36,855 nt of DNA, taken from the NCBI GenBank assembly GCA_964407825.1, contig CAYOXD010000016.1:1-36855 (forward strand), given 5' to 3'. Below the pieces are notes generated by a model. The model was not told the DNA's origin, did no database searches, and worked only from the letters and a program-made list of their open reading frames with translations. Origin of the DNA: CAYOXD01 sp964407825 (GTDB lineage Bacteria; Desulfobacterota; Desulfobacteria; Desulfobacterales; JAFDDL01). Position numbers and translations under genes: made by a program. Positions 1-6,749 of the stretch are shown one piece after another (position 1 is the stretch's first letter; every line of letters begins with the position of its first letter).

Positions 1-2
1 TG

Positions 3-233
3 ACCCGATGCGCCAAGGGGCTCTTCAACGGCCCCTGCGGCGGCACCAACCGGGGTAAATGCGAGGTCAGCGCCGATGTACCCTGCGCTTGGGTGGACAT
101 CTACGAACGGCTCAAGGCACAAAACCGCCTCCATCACATCCACAAGGTTCGCATGCCCATGCTCTGGCAGAATCAAACCCAGCGAACCGTTGTTCAGGAG
201 CCCTACGCGACCCAATCCGCGGAAGAAAAGTAG
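3..233 (+). CDS. metV: MetV-like methylene-THF reductase C-terminal domain protein (3' end only)
   Basis: The last 76 codons of a gene that begins before the window. The reading frame opens at base 3 and ends with TAG at 231-233. It shows a Cys/Gly-rich segment (RCAKGLFNGPCGG, then GKCEV, then CAWVDIYERLK) typical of the MTHFR C-terminal family. In acetogens and sulfate reducers this protein partners MetF, the methylene-tetrahydrofolate reductase of the methyl branch of the Wood-Ljungdahl pathway. The conserved cysteines are expected to bind metal or an Fe-S cluster, by family knowledge. The formate-THF ligase gene about 10 kb downstream belongs to the same pathway. Only the C-terminus is visible, so fusion to MetF cannot be judged. 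Confidence 0.8.
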   Translation, partial: TRCAKGLFNGPCGGTNRGKCEVSADVPCAWVDIYERLKAQNRLHHIHKVRMPMLWQNQTQRTVVQEPYATQSAEEK

Positions 234-261
234 GCATTCGCCTTTTCCTCATCCCTTCCTG

Positions 262-294
262 CAACAGCCCGGAATCGCCAACCCCGGGCTGTTG
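262..294 (+). terminator. Hairpin downstream of metV
   Basis: Perfect 11-bp inverted repeat (CAACAGCCCGG at 262-272, CCGGGCTGTTG at 284-294) with an 11-nt loop, 29 bases after the metV stop codon. No T tract follows, so it may be a 3'-end stabilising hairpin rather than a classical intrinsic terminator. Confidence 0.5.
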
Positions 295-677
295 CTGCCG
301 GCAATTGGTTATATCCAAACGGAATTCACTTGATTAGGTATTTTTACCTATACCAAAATAGGCATGTCTGCCAATTGCCGCCCCCCTTTTCCTTTGCTAA
401 TGTCTCCCCAAAGTAAACGGCATTCTCCGTCAGGCGGCGACCATGATTCAAGCAATACGTATTACTACGAAGATTAACCGTCCGAGTTGGTTTCAGGCAA
501 GCCGGTATCCCAAACCTTCAAAAGCCAAAACCGCCATCGCGCTGTCGCCCCTATGCCCATCGATCTATCAATCCATTGAGGGGAAGGAATTTCAATCATG
601 CGCCCAGGCATCCATTACCTGTGAAGGTTTGTGCCCCCGGCAAACTGCTCCGGTCGCGGGCCGCTGACATCGTCAAT
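295..677. other. Non-coding spacer between metV and the cold-shock gene
   Basis: No convincing gene is visible here. An open frame at 443-667 (74 codons) has no recognisable domain and no good ribosome-binding site. An AT-rich patch contains the palindrome TAGGTA-TTTT-TACCTA at 335-350, which could be an operator or part of a promoter, but no -10/-35 pair is convincing. The transcript of the downstream cold-shock gene probably begins within or just after this stretch. Confidence 0.4.
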
Positions 678-784
678 CCGAGCCTGAAAACAGGAAACAG
701 GAGACAGGCCGACGCCGAATGCTCGGCTCCGAAGGGGCGACGACCCCTTTGAATAACATCACCAATGGGAGAGGAGAAAAGAAA
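678..784 (+). promoter_or_regulatory. Structured 5' leader of the cold-shock gene (putative)
   Basis: Inverted repeats CCGAGC (678-683) and GCTCGG (721-726) enclose a run of CAGG direct repeats, and a second small hairpin (AAGGGG at 732-737, CCCCTT at 744-749) follows. A ribosome-binding site GAGGAG lies at 771-776. Long structured leaders are typical of csp genes, where they act as thermosensitive regulators. That role here is inference. Confidence 0.35.
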
Positions 785-991
785 ATGATGGAACGTGGGA
801 CTGTTAAATGGTTTAACGATCAGAAGGGCTTCGGGTTTATCAAGAAGGAGGACGGCAACGACGTATTCGTCCACTATACCGGCATTCAAGGCCAGGGATA
901 CCGATCCCTGGCCGAGGGGGATATCGTTACCTTCGACATCGAGGAGGGGGAAAAGGGCCCGGCTGCCAAAAACGTCGCGAAATTATCCTAA
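785..991 (+). CDS. CspA-family cold-shock protein
   Basis: A 68-residue single cold-shock domain that binds single-stranded nucleic acid and probably acts as an RNA chaperone in the cytoplasm. RNP1 (KGFGFI, about residues 14-19) and RNP2 (VFVHY, about 27-31) are intact, as is the start pattern GTVKWFN. Length is normal for the family (65-70 aa). I chose ATG 785 because GAGGAG lies 8 bases upstream. ATG 788 is equally possible. An in-frame ATG at 719 would add 22 residues unlike anything in the family. The gene stands alone and converges on the mrp-like gene. Confidence 0.93.
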   Translation: MMERGTVKWFNDQKGFGFIKKEDGNDVFVHYTGIQGQGYRSLAEGDIVTFDIEEGEKGPAAKNVAKLS

Positions 992-1030
992 AAGACGATC
1001 GCGAAACGCCGATCAACCATCCCCGCCCCC

Positions 1031-1050
1031 CTGAGGCGCTTCAGTTTTTT
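1031..1050 (+). terminator. Short intrinsic terminator after the cold-shock gene
   Basis: A short stem CTGAG/TTCAG (1031-1044, with a G-T pair) is followed directly by six T residues (1045-1050), 40 bases after the cold-shock stop codon. The stem is short, so efficiency is uncertain. Confidence 0.45.
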
Positions 1051-1058
1051 CACCCTAA

Positions 1059-1092
1059 CGTGTCCAACAGTTCTCCAGAGCTGTTGGACACG
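1059..1092. terminator. Perfect 12-bp inverted repeat between convergent genes
   Basis: CGTGTCCAACAG (1059-1070) and CTGTTGGACACG (1081-1092) form a perfect 12-bp stem with a 10-nt loop. It sits between the convergent cold-shock and mrp-like genes, so a bidirectional terminator or 3'-end barrier is the simplest reading. No T tract adjoins it on either strand. Confidence 0.5.
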
Positions 1093-1135
1093 CCTCCTGC
1101 CGGGCGCGGGGGTTACGGAAATCCGAACCGGCCGA

Positions 1136-2044
1136 TTAGCACATCTTTCCCAGCTTTTCCGCAATCGCCGCAAAGGCCAGCGTTGCGGGTGCATCCCGAT
1201 GCGCCTCGTGAAAGGGACGCCCCTCGTCACCGCAACGCACCATTTCGCCGTCAAAGGGAATTCTGCCAAGGAAGGCAAGGCCTGCCTCTTGGGCGGTCCT
1301 CTCCCCGCCTCCAGACCCGAACATGTCGATCATCTCCCTGCAGTGGGGGCAGGCAAAGCCGCTCATATTTTCCACCAGGCCGAAAATTTTCATCTTGACG
1401 GTCCGGCAAAAGGTTATGGACTTTCTCACATCCGCCAGAGACACCTCCTGGGGGGTGGTGACGATGAGCGCCTGGGCGTCCGGTATGCTCTGGGCGATGG
1501 TCAGTGGTTCGTCTCCTGTTCCAGGAGGACAATCAACCACAAGAAAATCAAGCGCCCCCCAGTCCACCTCACCGATAAACTGGCGGATCGCTGAATTCTT
1601 CAGCGCCCCCCGCCATATCACCGCATCGTCCCGGCCCTGCATCAAAGATTCCATGGAAACGGCCGCCAGGTGGTCCGAGTATTTCATGGGCGCGAGCTTT
1701 CGCCGGTCGTTGAGACTGAGCATCCCCTTGAGACCCAGCATTCTGGGAACATCGGGGCCGTGAAGATCCACGTCCATGATGCCCACCCGATGCCCCAGGC
1801 CCGCAAGCGCCAGAGACAGGTTGACCGACACGCTGGTCTTGCCGACGCCGCCCTTGCCGCTCATGACGATGATTTTATGCTTGATCCGTTGAAGGGAATC
1901 GGCGACGGCCGCCTTGAGCCGTTCCTCCGGAGATAGCGATGCCTCCCCGCCGCATCCACCACAGGATGCCTTTTTCTCGGTACCGCAGTCGCATGATGTT
2001 GCGCTTCCACAGGCGCGGTTGTCATCTGACGCGCATTTTTCCAT
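1136..2044 (-). CDS. mrp: Mrp/NBP35-family Fe-S cluster carrier ATPase
   Basis: A 302-aa P-loop ATPase of the Mrp/ApbC/NBP35 group, which assembles and delivers Fe-S clusters to cytoplasmic apoproteins. The deviant Walker A motif GKGGVGKT lies at residues 63-70, followed by DVDLHGPD and VVDCPPGTGDE. A C-terminal CPHC pair should form the bridging cluster site between two subunits. The first 31 residues carry six cysteines (4, 12, 18, 20, 28, 31), an NBP35-like extension that could hold a second cluster. The ATG at 2044 is preceded by GGAGGT (complement of 2054-2059) with 9 bases of spacing. An upstream in-frame extension lacks such a site. The gene is monocistronic and divergent from the PilZ operon. 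Confidence 0.9.
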   Translation of the reverse strand: MEKCASDDNRACGSATSCDCGTEKKASCGGCGGEASLSPEERLKAAVADSLQRIKHKIIVMSGKGGVGKTSVSVNLSLALAGLGHRVGIMDVDLHGPDVPRMLGLKGMLSLNDRRKLAPMKYSDHLAAVSMESLMQGRDDAVIWRGALKNSAIRQFIGEVDWGALDFLVVDCPPGTGDEPLTIAQSIPDAQALIVTTPQEVSLADVRKSITFCRTVKMKIFGLVENMSGFACPHCREMIDMFGSGGGERTAQEAGLAFLGRIPFDGEMVRCGDEGRPFHEAHRDAPATLAFAAIAEKLGKMC

Positions 2045-2263
2045 AATCAAGATACCTCCACTACCGGGCACGTACCACGTTCCGGGTCTCATATTGTAGC
2101 GTTGCGAACACCGCCACATGTTCCATGTGCGATTGTCACTGCCGAATTATAAGAGTTCAATTTAAATTATCAAGCCTTACTTGAATTCTGACGCCAAGTC
2201 TGATACCACTATAGCGTCCCGCAGCAGTTGCCGATCCCTTGGCCATGGTTTGGAACGCATCCC

Positions 2264-2623
2264 ATGAAAACGCATGAACGCCGGCGACATCGCCGCCATA
2301 AAATCGGTATTCACGCAACCCTGGTCACGCCATCCACCACGATCCCGGTTTATGCCACGGATGTCAGCATCGACGGCATCCGCATCGTATCCCCGGATCC
2401 GATTCCACCCGAAACGGCGGTAACCCTTTCCCTGGCGGTGAAGGAGGAGACCGTGCTGACGGGTCATGTACTCTGGTCCCTGGAAGAACTGCAGTGGGGA
2501 CGGCGCGGCTTCGAAATCGGCATCGAGGTTACGGCCATCATCCTTCGCAAGATGCGGGCCATCGGCTTCGCCGAGAAAGAGGCCCTTTTGCACGAGATAC
2601 TGTCACGATCGGAACACGCATGA
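2264..2623 (+). CDS. PilZ-domain protein, putative c-di-GMP receptor
   Basis: A 119-aa protein that is essentially one PilZ domain. It has the N-terminal arginine cluster ERRRHRR (residues 5-11) and the DVSIDG motif (D33, S35, G38), the two elements that bind cyclic di-GMP in this family. The rest is a six-stranded barrel pattern. There is no membrane segment, so it is probably a cytoplasmic adaptor. The target is unknown. The start at 2264 is chosen because the arginine motif follows directly; no strong ribosome-binding site is visible, and an alternative start 12 codons earlier exists. Its stop overlaps the ATG of the next gene (ATGA), implying translational coupling. Confidence 0.8.
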   Translation: MKTHERRRHRRHKIGIHATLVTPSTTIPVYATDVSIDGIRIVSPDPIPPETAVTLSLAVKEETVLTGHVLWSLEELQWGRRGFEIGIEVTAIILRKMRAIGFAEKEALLHEILSRSEHA

Positions 2624-3186
2624 AGATTTATACGGGTACGGGGGATGAGGGAAAATCGAGCCTGTTCAGCGGCGAGCGGGTCATGAAAAATTCCCCGCGG
2701 CTGGATGCCTGCGGAGAGGTGGATGAGCTAAATACCCTGATCGGTGCCCTGGTGTCGGTCATACCCGATGCCGAGGACGGGTTGATCGCCCAACTCCAAG
2801 GCATCCAATCCCATCTATTTCGGATCGGCGCCCTGCTGGCTACCAGCCCCGACTCACCGTTCATGGAGGAGCTGGAAAGGATCACCGAGGAACACGTCCA
2901 AGGCCTCGAAGAGCAGATCGACGCCCTGGAAGCCACCCTTTCGCCCCTTTCCGGGTTCCTCTTGCCCGGCGGCCACATGAGTGCCTCCTGGGCCCATATG
3001 GCCCGAGCTGTCTGTCGCCGCGCCGAACGCAGGGTCGTGAGTGTCCTCGCGGATGCGCCGGCACCCGGTTCCTCGCTGCTCAAATGGCCCCTGGCCTATA
3101 TAAACCGGCTGTCGGACTTTCTTTTCGTCCTGGCCCGTCACTGCAACAGATCCCACGGAAAGCCGGACGTTCCATGGAAGAGGTAA
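2620..3186 (+). CDS. PduO-type cob(I)alamin adenosyltransferase
   Basis: A 188-aa ATP:cob(I)alamin adenosyltransferase that makes adenosylcobalamin from reduced corrinoid and ATP. The N-terminal ATP-binding motif TGTGDEG (residues 5-11) and the helix with RAVCRRAERRVV (about 129-140), whose arginine and glutamate are catalytic in the family, are both present. Length matches the roughly 190-aa family. The ATG overlaps the PilZ stop codon. Adenosylcobalamin would serve mutases such as methylmalonyl-CoA mutase, common in sulfate reducers but not seen here. The next gene starts 5 bases after the stop and encodes a flavin reductase that could supply electrons for corrinoid reduction; this is inference. 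Confidence 0.88.
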   Translation: MKIYTGTGDEGKSSLFSGERVMKNSPRLDACGEVDELNTLIGALVSVIPDAEDGLIAQLQGIQSHLFRIGALLATSPDSPFMEELERITEEHVQGLEEQIDALEATLSPLSGFLLPGGHMSASWAHMARAVCRRAERRVVSVLADAPAPGSSLLKWPLAYINRLSDFLFVLARHCNRSHGKPDVPWKR

Positions 3187-3191
3187 GCCAT

Positions 3192-3869
3192 ATGTCGACT
3201 CCGCCCACTGACACCCGGAAAGGTACCATTACACTTGAATCGCGGCGGTTCTTAACAGAAGATACCTTCGAGGTATCATTCCGGTGTCCCCCGGATTTCC
3301 AGTTCGTCCCCGGCCAACGCATCCGCCTGCACCAGGGGCAGCTGTCCCGGGAGTACTCCATTATCTCCGCACCCGGCGACCCGCACATCCGCCTCTGCAT
3401 CCGCATGATCAAGGGCGGCCGATTTTCGGTGCTCCTGGCGGCCGTGCAGCCAGGAGCCAGATTTCTGTATTCAGGGCCCACCGGTCATTTCGTCTTTCAG
3501 CCATCCCCCAGGTCACCGGTTCTGGTGGCCACGGGAACCGGCATCGCCCCCTACCTGTCCATGGTGTCGACGGGCCTGAAGGATTTCACCCTTCTCCATG
3601 GCATCCGCGACGAGCTGGAAACCTACTACCGAGACCGCTTCGAGCCGGCCGCCCGCCTGTATGTTCCGTGCATTTCCGGAAAGGGCCCGGAGGAACCCGC
3701 CTCTCTTGAGGTATTTCCGGGCCGGGTAACCGACTATCTGGAACAGCGGCTGCCCCTGGGAGCATACGACTTCTACCTCTGCGGGCGCAGGGAAATGGTC
3801 CAGGATGCGGTGCGCCTGGTGGATGCCCGTTTCTCAGACTCCCGGGTGTTTATGGAGATTTTTTATTGA
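3192..3869 (+). CDS. Ferredoxin-NAD(P) reductase-like flavoprotein
   Basis: A 225-aa FNR-superfamily oxidoreductase. The FAD-binding beta barrel carries REYS (residues 53-56, the RxYS flavin motif), and the nucleotide-binding half carries ATGTGIAP (about 113-120) and YLCGRREMV near the end. It has no ferredoxin domain, so electrons pass to a separate carrier or small substrate. The start at 3192 has AAGAGGTAAG just upstream; ATG 3174 is possible but lies inside the preceding gene. Close spacing to the cobalamin adenosyltransferase suggests it may act as the cob(II)alamin or flavodoxin reductase for that enzyme, but this is guesswork from position. Confidence 0.75.
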   Translation: MSTPPTDTRKGTITLESRRFLTEDTFEVSFRCPPDFQFVPGQRIRLHQGQLSREYSIISAPGDPHIRLCIRMIKGGRFSVLLAAVQPGARFLYSGPTGHFVFQPSPRSPVLVATGTGIAPYLSMVSTGLKDFTLLHGIRDELETYYRDRFEPAARLYVPCISGKGPEEPASLEVFPGRVTDYLEQRLPLGAYDFYLCGRREMVQDAVRLVDARFSDSRVFMEIFY

Positions 3870-3941
3870 ACGCCCTCATCCATCTTCCCCCGCTCCCCCA
3901 GGGACTCATCGATCTGCACGCCACTACCTCCCGATAGCCTG

Positions 3942-5288
3942 TCACCTCCCCGGGTAAACCTTGTGCGGATCGGAAAAATAATCCCGAGCCATGCGCACCA
4001 CCACCGGCGAGAGCAACAACAGCCCCACCAGATTGGGCCAGGCCATCAGGGCGTTGAAGATGTCCGAAACGGCCCAGACCGCCCCCAGCTTCCAATAGGC
4101 GCCCACCGGCAACAGGATACAGTAGAGCACCCGGTAGGGCGTCACCATTTTCGATCCCAGGAGGTAATCCACACACCGGTCCCCGTAATAGGACCAGCTG
4201 ATGGCCGTGGAAAAGGCGAAAAAGATGATCCCGATGGCGACGATATACCCGCCGGGGCCCGGCAGCCCCAGGTTGAAGGCCGCGGCGGTCAAATCCGCAC
4301 CCGTGAGCCCTCGGGTGTAGGCGCCGGTGACGATGATCACCAGGGCGGTCATGGAGCAGATGACGATGGTGTCGATAAAGGGCCCCAGCATGGCCACCAG
4401 GCCTTCGCGTACCGGTTCGGCGGTCTGGGCGGCCCCATGGGCGATGGGCGCACTGCCCAGCCCCGCCTCGTTGGAAAAGAGGCCCCGGGCCACGCCGAAC
4501 CGGATGGCCTGGGCCACGGCGGCGCCTGCAAATCCGCCCGTTGCAGCGGATCCGGAAAAGGCGTCCTTGAAAATGAGGGCAAAGGCCGCCGGAAGCTGCC
4601 CAATGTTCAGCAGGATCACCACCAGGGAACCGGCGACATAGAAGATGCACATGGCCGGTACCATCCGACTGGCCACCTGGCCAATGCGCTTGATTCCGCC
4701 GACGATCACAGCAAATACCAGAGCGCCGATCACCAGCCCCGTCACCAGCTTCGGCACCCCGAAATAGGTCAGGACCGGCTCGGCCACGGAGTTGGCCTGC
4801 ACCATGTTGCCGATGCCGAAGGAGGCAATGGTCGCGAAAAAAGCAAAGACCATGCCGAGCCATTTGCAGCCGAGCCCCCGTTCCAGATAGTACATGGGCC
4901 CTGCGGCAACGGTGCCGTTCGCGTGAATAACCCGGAACCTCAGGGACAGGGAGCATTCGGCGAACTTCAATCCCATGCCGAAAAGGGCCGTCACCCACAT
5001 CCAAAAGACCGCCCCCGGACCGCCCATGGCCACGGCGGTGCCCACACCGGCGATGTTGCCCGTGCCGATGGTGGCGGACAGGGCGGCTGAAAGGGCCTGG
5101 AAATGCGTTATTTCCCCATCGTCATGGGGATCGTCGTACCGACCCGAAATCAACCCCCAGGCATAGCCAAACCGCCGCCACTGGATGCCCCTGGCTAGAA
5201 CGGTGATAAAAATTCCCGTTCCCACCAGAAGAACGATGGTAACCGGTCCCCAAACAATGCCGTCGATGGCCTCCAGTATTTTCTGCAT
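3942..5288 (-). CDS. AGCS-family sodium:alanine/glycine symporter
   Basis: A 448-aa polytopic inner-membrane protein of the alanine or glycine:cation symporter family. The hallmark stretch TIGTGNIAGVGTAVAMGG followed by PGAVFWMW is present, with about ten to eleven hydrophobic helices through the protein and GSKMVTPYRVLYC near the C-terminus. It should import alanine or glycine with Na+. The ATG at 5288 gives the usual N-terminus (helix containing WGPVTIVLLVGTG); a GGAGGGG lies immediately upstream, rather close. A TTG 14 codons earlier is the alternative. The promoter region carries a 24-bp sequence repeated upstream of fhs, suggesting shared control. Confidence 0.88.
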   Translation of the reverse strand: MQKILEAIDGIVWGPVTIVLLVGTGIFITVLARGIQWRRFGYAWGLISGRYDDPHDDGEITHFQALSAALSATIGTGNIAGVGTAVAMGGPGAVFWMWVTALFGMGLKFAECSLSLRFRVIHANGTVAAGPMYYLERGLGCKWLGMVFAFFATIASFGIGNMVQANSVAEPVLTYFGVPKLVTGLVIGALVFAVIVGGIKRIGQVASRMVPAMCIFYVAGSLVVILLNIGQLPAAFALIFKDAFSGSAATGGFAGAAVAQAIRFGVARGLFSNEAGLGSAPIAHGAAQTAEPVREGLVAMLGPFIDTIVICSMTALVIIVTGAYTRGLTGADLTAAAFNLGLPGPGGYIVAIGIIFFAFSTAISWSYYGDRCVDYLLGSKMVTPYRVLYCILLPVGAYWKLGAVWAVSDIFNALMAWPNLVGLLLLSPVVVRMARDYFSDPHKVYPGR

Positions 5289-5318
5289 GCCCCTCCGTCC
5301 TGCCTCTCCACAGGCCTT

Positions 5319-5342
5319 CAGCAAGGTCAACCAACCGGTGAG
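5319..5342. repeat. 24-bp dispersed repeat, copy 1 (operator-like)
   Basis: Contains GGTCAACCAACCGGTGAG and differs at one position in 24 from the copy at 10543-10566. This copy includes the arms CCAAC (5331-5335) and GTTGG (5342-5346). It lies 31-54 bases upstream of the symporter start, a position suited to a repressor or activator site. AACC/GGTT-rich palindromes are common among TetR-family operators. That assignment is inference. Confidence 0.5.
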
Positions 5343-5456
5343 TTGGCGCGTAAGTCTTCAATACCGTTCACCGGGAATCGCTGGCAGGGCCTTTGACCTG
5401 ATGATGACGATATGATAGGACAATTCATGGTTCATAGCATATCCGCTGGCGTCTCG

Positions 5457-5474
5457 AAAAGGGGCGCCTTTTTT
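5457..5474 (+). terminator. Hairpin with T run upstream of the parvulin gene
   Basis: AAAAGG-GGCG-CCTTTT followed by further T residues makes a compact intrinsic-terminator-like hairpin about 50 bases before the parvulin start. No gene on the plus strand ends nearby, so it may instead be a leader element or attenuator. Confidence 0.35.
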
Positions 5475-5524
5475 CCGCAACCCCTGCAACCTTGAGGGTT
5501 CACCAGAAACCCGGGAGATCTCAA

Positions 5525-6508
5525 ATGGATAAAGAAACGAAAATCACATTGGCAACCGGTTTTGCCCTAATCCTTCTGGCCTTATGCGCACTGCCGGCCT
5601 TTGGGGAAACCAAAGCAGCTCCGCCGGTGAACGTCGCCATGGTCAACGGTACGGCCATCACAAAGAAAGCCTTCGATCAAGAGGTGAGAGCGCTTCGAGC
5701 GCGCATGGCCAGGCAGGGTCAATTCCTCGATGATAGCCAGCTGAAGGCCTTGAAACCTCGCATCCTGGACCAACTTATCGGCAGCGAACTGCTTTACCAG
5801 GAGGCAAAAAAGGATGGGATGAAGGTCCCTTCAAAAGAGGTGAACGCCTACATGGATCGGATCAAGAAACGATTCCCCTCTGAGGCGGACTTCCAAAGGG
5901 GGCTGTCTCAAATGCATACGACCGAATCGGAGTTGTCGGATAAGGTAAAAAGATCCCTGATGATCCAGAAGCTTATCAAAAAGAACCTGCTCAAGGGGGT
6001 CAGCATCAGCGATGCGGAGGCCAAGGCCTTCTATGACAGCCACCCCAAGTTCTTTTTCGCCCCCGAAATGGTAAAGGCGAGCCACATCCTCATCAAGGTT
6101 TCCCCCACGGCCAGCAAAGCCGAAAAGGCGGCCGCTCTGAAAAAAATCAAGGAAATCCAGGCAAAAGCCAAAAAAGGAGCCGATTTTGCAGAGCTGGCCA
6201 AAACCTATTCCCAGGGTCCCAGCGCATCTCGAGGCGGAGACCTGGGTTACTTCACCAAGCGCCAGATGGTCAAACCCTTTGCGGACGCCGCCTTTGCATT
6301 AGCCCCGGGACAGATGAGCGGTATTGTCAAGACCCAGTATGGCTATCACCTTATAAAGGTCATGGATAAAAAAGCTGGCGGTCCGATTCCCTTTGAGACG
6401 GCCAAGGACAGGATCAAGGAAAACCTGATGCGGGAAAAGAGCGGCAAGATCATCTCGCAGCACATCAAAGAGTTAATGAAGACGGCCAAAATCCAGAAGT
6501 TCAACTAG
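5525..6508 (+). CDS. Periplasmic parvulin-type peptidyl-prolyl isomerase (SurA/PrsA-like)
   Basis: A 327-aa exported folding factor. Residues 1-28 form a signal peptide (MDKETK, hydrophobic core, cleavage near PAFG-ET). A SurA-like N-terminal chaperone domain follows (VAMVNGTAITKKAFDQEV). The parvulin domain, about residues 181-280, shows ASHILIK, GADFAELAKTYSQGPSASRGGDLGYF and GQMSGIVKTQYGYHLIKV. It catalyses cis-trans isomerisation of prolyl bonds in periplasmic or outer-membrane clients. One parvulin domain, as in PrsA, rather than the two of E. coli SurA. The start has GGGAG 7 bases upstream. It is transcribed alone, with a large inverted repeat downstream. Confidence 0.9.
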   Translation: MDKETKITLATGFALILLALCALPAFGETKAAPPVNVAMVNGTAITKKAFDQEVRALRARMARQGQFLDDSQLKALKPRILDQLIGSELLYQEAKKDGMKVPSKEVNAYMDRIKKRFPSEADFQRGLSQMHTTESELSDKVKRSLMIQKLIKKNLLKGVSISDAEAKAFYDSHPKFFFAPEMVKASHILIKVSPTASKAEKAAALKKIKEIQAKAKKGADFAELAKTYSQGPSASRGGDLGYFTKRQMVKPFADAAFALAPGQMSGIVKTQYGYHLIKVMDKKAGGPIPFETAKDRIKENLMREKSGKIISQHIKELMKTAKIQKFN

Positions 6509-6601
6509 CCTTGGGCGACAGGTTGCGATTCTCCACATCGAAGTCAGGATCGGGATCGCTCTTTTTTGTCAGCCTGGGGCCTCGTGCCAGCCGTATAGGG
6601 A

Positions 6602-6679
6602 GACCGATAAGACGCTTCAAAAAGATTTGACTGTCTGAGCGAAGCGAGTTTCAAATCTTTTTGAAGCGTCTTATCGGTC
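6602..6679. repeat. Perfect 29-bp inverted repeat with 20-nt loop
   Basis: Arms 6602-6630 and 6651-6679 are perfect reverse complements over 29 bp. The left arm begins GACCGATAAGACGC and the right arm ends GCGTCTTATCGGTC. The 20-nt loop contains GAGCGAAGCGAG. It fills the gap between the parvulin gene and the ABC exporter operon. It could be a strong terminator, a REP-like element or a small non-autonomous mobile element. I see no flanking target-site duplication and no T tract after the right arm. Confidence 0.85.
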
Positions 6680-6749
6680 GAACTTGGCAGATAGACACAA
6701 CGATGATCAAGGCCTTCAGCTAAGGGGCTGTGGGGGGGGGATGGGCTCC

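Noticed and set aside
443..667. A 74-codon frame in the metV / cold-shock spacer.
   Set aside because: No ribosome-binding site, no domain and no sign of codon bias; it lies where a promoter and leader are expected.
3963..5090. A long plus-strand frame over the AGCS symporter gene.
   Set aside because: Its translation is Gly/His/Gln-rich without domains, while the minus strand encodes an intact transporter.
6602..6679. Considered as the terminal repeats of an insertion sequence.
   Set aside because: Only 20 bases lie between the arms, there is no transposase and no target-site duplication; kept as an inverted repeat of unknown origin.
6731..6740. A run of ten G residues considered as a phase-variation tract.
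   Set aside because: It lies upstream of the probable start codon, so slippage would not change the reading frame; an effect on translation initiation cannot be excluded.
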